Shown here: positions 32,083 to 40,500 of the stretch, piece by piece
How the letters are laid out: each line of letters opens with the position of its first letter
Numbering within the stretch: position 1 is the stretch's first letter
Source of the DNA: Gallibacter sp963634825
Lineage (GTDB): Bacteria > Bacillota > Clostridia > Peptostreptococcales > Anaerovoracaceae
Assembly: GCA_963634825.1 (NCBI GenBank)
Contig: CAVHCP010000005.1
Span: forward strand, 1 to 58,309
DNA: 58,309 bases
Direction: 5' to 3'
The notes under the pieces: model-generated
The model's input: the letters and a program-made list of their open reading frames with translations, nothing else
Told to the model about the DNA's origin: nothing
Databases searched by the model: none
Made by a program: the position numbers and the translations under genes

Positions 32083-33009
32083 TTAAATACCAAATTCCTC
32101 TCGCCTCGATAAAATATAGTCTTTAAATGCTTCAGCCATAGGCGACAGATAAATTTTCTTTTTATAAGCAAGATAAAATGTTCTGTTTCTGTCATATTCC
32201 TTTATCTTATAGCTCTTTATGCCCATTTCAAAGTCCTTTTCGCCGATAGAGGATTTTGAAACTATCGAAACGCCAAGCCCTGTTGCAACGGCTTTTCGTA
32301 TAACTCCGATACTGTTTATGCGGGCGACGATATTTAGGTTGTTTGCCTTGTAACCGCTCTTTTTTAAAAATGCTTGGAATGCTTCTCGCGAATTGCTTTT
32401 TTCACGCCATGCAAGCCCCTGCTCTCTCCACAAAAAAGGCTCATTGATAAAATCGGCAACGGAAATCGTATCGCCCTTTATTTTACCGGCAGGACGCGTC
32501 TCCGAAACGATCAGCCTCGTTTCGTCCTCAAAGACAGGCTCATAAACAAGCTCATTGCTGGAGATACTTCCCGTAAAGCCTATCTCACCGATACCATTTA
32601 AAAGATTTTTGACAACGTGCCTGCTGTCGGACTGCTCGACCGTAAAGCAAACGCCTTTGTGCAGGTCCCTAAAGCCCTTCATCATCCAAGGTACAAAATC
32701 CTGCCCCGGCGTACTTGAAGTCTGTATTTCGAGCGTACCGGAAAGCTTTTCGTTTACGTTGGCAAATACATTTTTCATACGCTCCCTTGTGGAAAGCATT
32801 TCTGTAGCATATTTGTAAAGAATCTTGCCTTGCGGAGTCGGAGTAACATTTTTGCCTTGTCGGTCAAGGAGAACAACTCCAAGCTCGTTTTCAAGACTGC
32901 GTATGTGTACGCTTATAGTCGGTTGTGTCAAAAATGTTGCGTCTGCCGCCTTCGAAAAGCTCTTATACCTAACTACATTTGCAAAAGCCTCTATCTGTTT
33001 AAAATCCAT
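32083..33009 (-). CDS. LysR family transcriptional regulator
   Basis: 308 residues. N-terminal winged helix 1-60 ('FSKAADATFLTQPTISVHIRS'), linker helix to 90, then a periplasmic-binding-like effector domain. AGGAGG precedes the ATG. It lies just upstream of the aldo/keto reductase on the same strand, so it may be cotranscribed with it or control it. The ligand is not predictable. No clear T-N11-A box was found in the intergenic bases. Confidence 0.92.
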   Translation of the reverse strand: MDFKQIEAFANVVRYKSFSKAADATFLTQPTISVHIRSLENELGVVLLDRQGKNVTPTPQGKILYKYATEMLSTRERMKNVFANVNEKLSGTLEIQTSSTPGQDFVPWMMKGFRDLHKGVCFTVEQSDSRHVVKNLLNGIGEIGFTGSISSNELVYEPVFEDETRLIVSETRPAGKIKGDTISVADFINEPFLWREQGLAWREKSNSREAFQAFLKKSGYKANNLNIVARINSIGVIRKAVATGLGVSIVSKSSIGEKDFEMGIKSYKIKEYDRNRTFYLAYKKKIYLSPMAEAFKDYILSRREEFGI

Positions 33010-33076
33010 ATCGTGCCTCCTTTTTTATATTATACTTGTCAAAATAGATTTTTTCAATAAGCGGAATTTTTAGGGG

Positions 33077-33105
33077 TTGCATTACAAACAAAACAGGTGT
33101 AGTAT
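33077..33105 (+). promoter_or_regulatory. Putative promoter in the region before rrf2
   Basis: TTGCAT at 33077-33082, spacer 17, TAGTAT at 33100-33105. The palindrome at 33124 starts about 12 bases past the predicted start site. The stretch from 33010 to 33442 has no gene: it holds this promoter, two palindromes and two terminator-like hairpins. Confidence 0.4.
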
Positions 33106-33123
33106 AAGCATAAGAATAAGAAA

Positions 33124-33155
33124 AGTTGCAACATAATATGTATTATGTTGCAACT
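33124..33155. promoter_or_regulatory. Long perfect palindrome P1, candidate Rrf2 operator
   Basis: Arms GTTGCAACATAATA (33125-33138) and TATTATGTTGCAAC (33141-33154) around TG, extended by one more A-T pair at the edges. The inner 26 bp is the same as palindrome P2 at 33344-33369 read on the other strand. Confidence 0.6.
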
Positions 33156-33200
33156 CAAAGCTTGAAAATATCAAAAAACGCATATTTTTGTAAAATTCTG

Positions 33201-33235
33201 GTGGTAAAAGGTAAGATTTACCACTATTTTTATTT
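33201..33235 (+). terminator. Hairpin with T-rich tail in rrf2 upstream region
   Basis: GTGGTAAA (33201-33208) pairs with TTTACCAC (33217-33224), followed by TATTTTTATTT. No gene precedes it on this strand, so it would end a leader or short RNA. Confidence 0.55.
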
Positions 33236-33270
33236 GCCATTCAAAAACTTCATATAATTATACAGAACAT

Positions 33271-33296
33271 AGGCTTGCTTTGCAAGCCTTTTTTGT
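33271..33296 (+). terminator. Strong terminator in rrf2 upstream region
   Basis: AGGCTTGC (33271-33278) pairs perfectly with GCAAGCCT (33282-33289) around TTT, followed by a run of T. It lies between P1 and P2 without an associated gene. Confidence 0.75.
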
Positions 33297-33343
33297 TTTT
33301 TTGCTAAATTCTGTTAAATGTTGTAAAGAATTGTATTTTTTCT

Positions 33344-33369
33344 TGCAACATAATACATATTATGTTGCA
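33344..33369. promoter_or_regulatory. Long perfect palindrome P2, candidate Rrf2 operator
   Basis: TGCAACATAATA (33344-33355) and TATTATGTTGCA (33358-33369) around CA. A weak promoter (TTGTAT 33331-33336, spacer 17, TACATA 33354-33359) would have its -10 inside the palindrome, about 85 bases before the rrf2 start, as expected for autorepression. Confidence 0.6.
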
Positions 33370-33442
33370 GAAAATACGACATAAAAAATCGCCAAAAAGC
33401 TTGCAATTACAACAAAAATGCACTATAAGAGGAGGGCAAAAA

Positions 33443-33844
33443 ATGCAAATGAATTTAACAACTGATTATGCGATAAGGCTGATGCGAGTCCTCTATGAGG
33501 AGGGAAATTTATTAACTGCCGGTGAGCTTGGCAAAAAGATTGGCGTAACGCAGGGCTACATACACAAGCTGACGCAAAATCTAAAAAAAGCCGGCTATAT
33601 AGAAATGCAACGAGGCAAGATGGGAGGCATCCTGCCAAGTCAAAGAGCGACAAATGTGTCGCTACTTGACATTGTAAAAGCAACAGAACCCTCATTGAAG
33701 CTTTGCAAATGTCTCGAGGGCGATGGTGTGTGCAGTGCGGATTGCAAAAAGAAATGTCCCGAGCGCAAGCATTTTGAAAAAATCCAACAGAAGATAGAGG
33801 AGGCACTCGCAGATGTGACCTTCGATAGTCTTATATCCGAATGA
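33443..33844 (+). CDS. Rrf2 family transcriptional regulator
   Basis: 133 residues from the ATG at 33443, which follows GGAGGG; the longer frame from 33362 begins within palindrome P2 and is rejected. The winged helix starts 'MNLTTDYAIRLMRVLYEEG' and continues 'GVTQGYIHKLTQNLKKAGYI'. The C-terminal loop is rich in Cys ('CKCLEGDGVCSADCKKKC'), the region where Rrf2 proteins such as IscR and NsrR bind an Fe-S cluster. It thus may sense iron, redox state or nitric oxide. It probably represses itself through P2. The two surface-protein genes start 90 bases later in the same direction. Confidence 0.93.
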   Translation: MQMNLTTDYAIRLMRVLYEEGNLLTAGELGKKIGVTQGYIHKLTQNLKKAGYIEMQRGKMGGILPSQRATNVSLLDIVKATEPSLKLCKCLEGDGVCSADCKKKCPERKHFEKIQQKIEEALADVTFDSLISE

Positions 33845-33934
33845 TGATAGTTAAATAGATGTGCGATTTAATATATATAGCAACATATAGTTTTGAAACA
33901 AATTTAAGAAAGAGAGGAAAGGGAGAAAGAAAAA

Positions 33935-36900
33935 ATGAGAATAGGCAGGCTAAAAAGCATATTTACAACGATACTGGCAATAGCAGTATTTGTAACTATG
34001 TGCGCACCTTCATTTATGCTGATAAGCGCAAAAAAAGCCGACGCGAAAACTGTAAAGAGCATAAATATAGGTACGGACAATATTTTAGCACCGGCATCAT
34101 CAGATGGCAGTTGGACAACTTCGGATTATTACCTGTATTACGGCAGACACGGCGGTGAAAACAAAACAGCCACAAAATATAGGGTACTGGCAAAAAATAA
34201 CGGCATTATGCTTATGGATAATGATAGAGTAGTTGGTTATTCACCATATAATGACGCGACCGACAGCAATAGAAATCAATATAAAGATAGCTTTTTAAGA
34301 AATGAAATATATGACGGCAAGCAGTTTTTTACAGACATAGAACTAAACAGCATTGCAAGCACTGCTTTAGAAGCGAGAAGCGCATATGAAGAAAATGGAT
34401 TTTCTTTTTTCGATGATAGCAGTAGCGATAATAAGATATTTTTGCTTTCAGTATATGATGTTACAAAATATTACAAGAATGGTACAGGAAGTAAGGAAGG
34501 TTGGCCTACATGGTGGACGCGTTCGGGTGATAGTAGCAATGAAGACAATATAGGTGTAGTCAGTACCAATGGAGCGGTCATAGAAGGAACTTATGGAGTT
34601 ACCGGAGGAGTTTCGCCTGCGGCAAATTTAAATCTAAACTCTAAAGATATATTATTCTCATCCGATATGGCTTTTTCAAAAACCGGAGCATTGAGCAAAG
34701 TCAACACATCAGACACACATACCTGGAAGTTGACATTAAAGGATTCAAGTAAGAAAGTAACTGCCAAAAAAGGTACTATAGGAACAAATAAAAAGGTTAC
34801 TGTTCCGGTAACGCTTTCGGGTAGCGATATTGATCAGGTATCGGTAGTTATAACAAATGGCGATATATCATCATCTAATACAGAAATACTTTACTATGGC
34901 AAGATGGATGACATCGACACAACAAGCACATCGGAGCAAAAAGGTACATTTACACTTCCGACAGACTTTAATGTTAAGACAAACAAGGTATATCTTCTCG
35001 CAGAGGATATAAATGACGATGCATCCGACGGTGCAGGCTCTGTTACAGATTATACTTCAGAACCGCTGGAAATCAGTTTCGGATATTTAATTGAATTTGA
35101 TACTAAGGGAGCAACATCAGGCACTGCAAGTTCACAGATAGTAACAGAAGGAGATAAAGCAATAGAGCCGACAGGCATCCTAAAGACAGGATATATATTA
35201 AAGGGTTGGTTCGAAAACTCAGATTTCAGCGGAGATGCATACAACTTTGCTACAGCGGTAACAAAGGCTATGACTCTTTATGCAAAGTGGCTAGCCGAAT
35301 ATAAACTTACATATGATTTAAACGGGGGCAAAGAACCAAACCCTCCAAACCCTACAAGCTATACAGTAGAAGATAAGACGATAACATTACGAGAGCCGAC
35401 AAAAGACAATCTTTCGTTTGCAGGTTGGACGAGCGAAACTGAGGGCATTACAACTCCTCAAAAGCAAGTGACTATCACGACCGGAAATACAGGAGCTAAG
35501 GACTATAAAGCAAACTGGAATGCAACGATAACCTTTGATACAAAAGGTGGCTCAAAAATAGCCGACAAAGTGGTAGCCGAAAATACAGTTGTAAAGGAAG
35601 GCGATATAGCAACGCCAACAAAAGCAAATTTACATTTTGCAGGCTGGTATGATGACGAAAAATATGCTACAAAGCATGATTTTACAAAACCGCTGACTAA
35701 GAATACAAAGCTTTATGCAAAATGGGAAGCAAAAGTAACATTTAACACAAACGGTGGTTCAGCTGTAGGCACAAAGACAGTGACAGAGGGAGAGACTGTG
35801 GCAATGCCAAGCCCTGCCCCAACAAAGGCAAATTTACATTTTGCAGGCTGGTATAAGGATCAAGCTTGTACAGACGGTCAAGAGTTCAATTTTAAAACTG
35901 AAACCATAACCGGAGACAAGACACTTTATGTGAAGTGGACAGCAGAGGTGACATTTACTGCTAACGGTGGTACGCCTATACCAAGCAAACAGACGATAAA
36001 AGAAGGCGATAAAGCTAAAGAACCGACGGAAGCTATAGCGAAAGCAGGATATATATTTAAAGGGTGGTATGACTCGGCAACCTACTCCGGTAATCCATAT
36101 AGCTTTGCAACGGCTGTAGTAGGGGATTTTGTACTTTACGCGAAATGGCAAACAGTTGATTATGCAATCACAATTGACTTAAACGGAGGCAAAGAGCCAA
36201 CCCCGTCAAACCCTACAAGTTACACAATAGAAGATAAGACAATAACATTACAAGAACCAACAAAAGACGATCTTTCATTTGCAGGTTGGACGAGCGAAAG
36301 CGATGGCATCACAACTCCTCAAAAGGAAGTGACTATCACGACCGGAAATACAGGAGCTAAAGACTATAAAGCAAACTGGAATGCAACAATAACCTTTGAT
36401 ACAAATGGTGGCTCAAAAATACCTGACAAAGTGGTAGCCGAAAATACAATTATAGACGAAAAAGACTTAACAGAGCCGGAAAAAGAAAACTTACACTTTG
36501 CAGGCTGGTATGATGACGAAAAATTTACTACAAAGCATGATTTTACAAAACCGGTCACTCAAAATACGAAGCTTTATGCAAAATGGGAAGCAAAAGTAAC
36601 CTTTGACACAAACGGTGGCTCAGATGTAGATGTGAAAACAGTTGCAGAAGGCGAGAAAGTGACAGCACCGGATACAGAGCCAACGAAGGAAAATCTATAT
36701 TTTGCAGGTTGGTATAAGGACCAGGCTTGTACAGACGGTCAAGAATTTGATTTTGAAACCGAGACCATAACCGGAGATAAAACACTGTATGCAAAATGGG
36801 AAGCAAAAGTAACCTTTGACTCAAATGGTGGCTCAGCAGTGGAAGAGGAAATAGTAAAAGAAGGTGGCAAAGCGACTAAACCGATAGATCCTACAAAAAG

Positions 36901-37546
36901 AGGTTACACTTTTAATGCTTGGTATCTAAAGAAAGTAACAGAGGAAGAGAAAACAACTAATCAGGAGCAAGAAGAAACTAATCCTTTGCTTTATGCGATA
37001 AACCCAATAAGGCTTCTTTCGAACAACTCGAATCTGCTTACAGATCTAGACGCCGATGCCACCGGGGATACTGATAAGGATACAAATTTAGATCCTGATG
37101 TTGATGGTAAGACTGATACTGACGGCGATACAGAAAAAGAAGCAACTGAGGAACCATATGACTTTGATACGATTGTAACAAGCTCTATTACACTTTTAGC
37201 ATACTGGGATGTGATCGATTATGACATTACGTACAAGGGCTTGACTAATGCAAAAATTGCAGAAAATCCTGTAACATACAATGTTGAAAGCGATGAGATA
37301 ACTTTGAACAATCCGACAAAGGACGGTTATACATTTATAGGCTGGACAGGTGACGGAGTTACTAAGCCAACTAAAAATATGACAATAGCAAAAGGTAGCG
37401 TAGGGGATAAGATATTTACGGCTAATTGGGCGGTTAGGACTTCGGATGAAGCCAACATTGGTTTGCTTATAACACTTGTTCTCAGCTCACTTGCAACAGG
37501 ATTTGGGCTTTTTGCAATTGCCCGTGTGCGAAACAGCGCAAAATAA
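33935..37546 (+). CDS. Large secreted surface protein 1 with LYAKW (Listeria-Bacteroides) repeats
   Basis: 1203 residues, exported. Residues 1-37 are a signal peptide ending ADA. Residues about 45-250 resemble the DUF6273 lectin-like domain ('YRVLAKNNGIMLMDND', 'WWTRSG', 'GVSPAANLNL'). A beta-rich domain follows (about 265-385), then ten repeats of about 70 residues ending in LYAKW, YKANW or similar, typical of InlB-B / List_Bact_rpt surface domains. An Asp-rich segment with DxDxDG-like motifs (about 1030-1070, possible Ca binding) interrupts the ninth repeat. The end is a hydrophobic helix with a basic tail, preceded by 'RTSDEANIG', not LPXTG. The ribosome site is GAGGAAAGGGAG. Likely a wall- or membrane-bound adhesin; the role is inferred. 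Confidence 0.88.
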   Translation: MRIGRLKSIFTTILAIAVFVTMCAPSFMLISAKKADAKTVKSINIGTDNILAPASSDGSWTTSDYYLYYGRHGGENKTATKYRVLAKNNGIMLMDNDRVVGYSPYNDATDSNRNQYKDSFLRNEIYDGKQFFTDIELNSIASTALEARSAYEENGFSFFDDSSSDNKIFLLSVYDVTKYYKNGTGSKEGWPTWWTRSGDSSNEDNIGVVSTNGAVIEGTYGVTGGVSPAANLNLNSKDILFSSDMAFSKTGALSKVNTSDTHTWKLTLKDSSKKVTAKKGTIGTNKKVTVPVTLSGSDIDQVSVVITNGDISSSNTEILYYGKMDDIDTTSTSEQKGTFTLPTDFNVKTNKVYLLAEDINDDASDGAGSVTDYTSEPLEISFGYLIEFDTKGATSGTASSQIVTEGDKAIEPTGILKTGYILKGWFENSDFSGDAYNFATAVTKAMTLYAKWLAEYKLTYDLNGGKEPNPPNPTSYTVEDKTITLREPTKDNLSFAGWTSETEGITTPQKQVTITTGNTGAKDYKANWNATITFDTKGGSKIADKVVAENTVVKEGDIATPTKANLHFAGWYDDEKYATKHDFTKPLTKNTKLYAKWEAKVTFNTNGGSAVGTKTVTEGETVAMPSPAPTKANLHFAGWYKDQACTDGQEFNFKTETITGDKTLYVKWTAEVTFTANGGTPIPSKQTIKEGDKAKEPTEAIAKAGYIFKGWYDSATYSGNPYSFATAVVGDFVLYAKWQTVDYAITIDLNGGKEPTPSNPTSYTIEDKTITLQEPTKDDLSFAGWTSESDGITTPQKEVTITTGNTGAKDYKANWNATITFDTNGGSKIPDKVVAENTIIDEKDLTEPEKENLHFAGWYDDEKFTTKHDFTKPVTQNTKLYAKWEAKVTFDTNGGSDVDVKTVAEGEKVTAPDTEPTKENLYFAGWYKDQACTDGQEFDFETETITGDKTLYAKWEAKVTFDSNGGSAVEEEIVKEGGKATKPIDPTKRGYTFNAWYLKKVTEEEKTTNQEQEETNPLLYAINPIRLLSNNSNLLTDLDADATGDTDKDTNLDPDVDGKTDTDGDTEKEATEEPYDFDTIVTSSITLLAYWDVIDYDITYKGLTNAKIAENPVTYNVESDEITLNNPTKDGYTFIGWTGDGVTKPTKNMTIAKGSVGDKIFTANWAVRTSDEANIGLLITLVLSSLATGFGLFAIARVRNSAK

Positions 37547-37573
37547 TATTATAAAAAAAGGAGAATGTGAAAA

Positions 37574-40500
37574 ATGCGAACAGCTAAATTAAAAAGCATA
37601 TTTACAACGATACTGGCAATAGCAGTATTTGTAACTATGTGCGCACCTTCATTTATGCTAATAAGCGCAAAAAAAGCCGACGCGAAAACTACAAAAAGCA
37701 TAAATATAGGTACGGATAATATCCCGCAAAAATCAGGAAAATGGACTTTTGATGACAGCTATCTATATTATGGGTCATATGGCGGATATGCAATAAGATA
37801 TAGAATATTATCAAACGATGGTCAAAAGATGTTAATGGATAGTGATATGGTACTATATATGACGGTTTTTGATAAGAATAATGGCATAGACTACAGCAAA
37901 AGTACAGTGAGAGATGAAATAAAGGACGGAACTAAATTTTTCTCTACTAATGAACTAAAGAATATTGCGAGTACTACTTTAGCTGCAAATAGCAAATATA
38001 CTGTAGCAAAAGATAGAACGATGAATTTTGTTGGTGGTGATGATACCGACTATTTTATCGATTATTACAGCACAGACAATAAATCATTTTTGCTTTCAGC
38101 AAAAGAAGTTGAAAATTATTATACAAACGAAACGGCAGAGAGAGAAGTTGGGTACAATTTTTATTTTAATAGTGGACCGCTTATGTTGCGCTCGCAGGTT
38201 CATTATTATTCTGCGGGAAAAGTATATGATGATGCTATTGCTGACCTTTGGAAAGAAGGAGGAATAGGGCGTATAAGCAACCATCTCTGTGCGACAAGTA
38301 ACGCTAGTTTATGTCCGGCTTCATATTTAAATTTAGGCTCCAACATACTTTTTTCCTCTGTATATAATCAATCGAAAGGAACAACAGCAGGTACTTTAGA
38401 ACAGATTAGCGCGTCATCTGACAAAACTTGGAAGCTAACACTTAAAGACACAAGTAAGGGAGTATCGGCGAAGAAAGGCAGTATAGATGCAAATAAAAAA
38501 GTTACTATTCCGGTAACAATAACAAAAGGCAGCGACATCTCGCAAGTGTCTGTAGTTATAACAAATGGCGATATATCATCATCTAATACAGAAATACTTT
38601 ACTATGGCAAGATGGATGGCATCGATACAACAAGCAGGTCAGAGCAAAAGGGAACATTTACATTACCGGATAATTTACCTAGCACCTACAAAGCATATGC
38701 CATTGCAGAGGATGTAAATGCTGATACAACTGCAGGCTCCATCACAGACTATGCATCTGATCCTGTGGCGATTAACTTCGGATACTTAGTTGATTTTGAG
38801 ACCAACGGGGCAACATCAGGCACTGCAAGTTCACAGGTAGTAGATCCAAACGGTACAGTACAAGAGCCAACAGGCATCCTAAAGACAGGATATATATTAA
38901 AGGGCTGGTTCGACAACTCGAGTTTTAGCGGGAATGCATTTAACTTTGCTACGGCGATAACAAAGAGTATGACGCTCTACGCAAAGTGGGAGGCAGAAAA
39001 CTATAATATCACATACAATTTAAATGGTGGTAGCGAGCCAAGTCCGGCGAACCCTACAAGTTATACGATAGCAAGTGATGCGATCACTTTAAAGGCTCCA
39101 AGCAAGGCAAATCTATCGTTTGCGGGTTGGACAGGCTCTAACGGTACATCACCTCAAACGAGCGTAACTATTCCTAAAGGCAGCACCGGGACTAAAAGCT
39201 ATACAGCCAACTGGAATGCGACAATAACCTTTGACACAAAGGGTGGCTCTAGTGTAGCTAACAAAGTAGTAGCCGAAAATACAGTTGTAAAGGAAAGCGA
39301 TGTAGCAACGCCAATAAAAAATAACTTACATTTTGCGGGCTGGTATGATGACGAAAATTACAATACAAAGCACGACTTTACGAAACCGGTTACTAAAAAT
39401 ACAAAGCTTTATGCAAAATGGACAGCAGATGTGACATTTAATGCTAAAGGTGGCACACCTACACCAAACAAACAGACAGTAAAAGAGGGAGACAAAGCAA
39501 TATCACCCGGAACTATCACAAGAGCAGGATATACCTTTAAGAGTTGGTATAATAATGCAAGCTACACCGGTGATCCATATAACTTTGCAACAGCTGTAAT
39601 GGGTGATTTGGTCCTTTATGCAAAATGGGAAACAGTTGACTATACAATCACGTATAATTTAAACGGTGGTAGTGAGCCAAGCCCGGCAAATCCTACAAAT
39701 TATACGGTGGAAAGCAATGCGATCACTTTAAAGGCTCCAAGCAAGGCAAATCTATCGTTTGCGGGTTGGACAGGCTCTAACGGTACATCACCTCAAACGA
39801 GCGTAACTATTCCTAAAGGCAGCACCGGGACTAAAAGCTATACAGCCAACTGGAATGCGACAATAACCTTTGACACAAAGGGTGGCTCTAGTGTAGCTAA
39901 CAAAGTAGTAGCCGAAAATACAGTTGTAAAGGAAAGCGATGTAGCAACGCCAATAAAAAATAACTTACATTTTGCGGGCTGGTATGATGACGAAAATTAC
40001 AATACAAAGCACGACTTTACGAAACCGGTTACTAAAAATACAAAGCTTTATGCAAAATGGACAGCAGATGTGACATTTAACTCTAAAGGTGGCACACCTA
40101 CACCAAGCAAACAGACGGTAAAAGAAGGAGATCAAGCTGCAATTCCAACAGATGTTATCACAAGAGTAGGATATACCTTTAAGGGCTGGTATGATAATGC
40201 AAGCTACACCGGTGATCCATATAACTTTGCAACAGCTGTAATGGGCGATTTGATTCTTTATGCGAAGTGGACAACAATTGAGTATGCACTTAAAATTGAC
40301 TTAAACGGTGGTAGCGAGCCAAATCCACCAAATCCTACCGGATATAATATAGAAGAGACGGTCACATTGAGAGAACCGACAAAGGAAGATCTTTCATTTG
40401 CAGGTTGGACGAGCGAAAGTGAGGGCATTACAACGCCTCAAAAGGAAGTGACTATCCAAGCAGGAAACACAGGAGAAAAAGACTTTAAAGCGAACTGGAA

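Noticed and set aside
33362..33442. Longer N-terminus for the Rrf2 protein
   Set aside because: That start lies within palindrome P2 and lacks a ribosome site; the ATG at 33443 has GGAGGG and gives a normal Rrf2 N-terminus.
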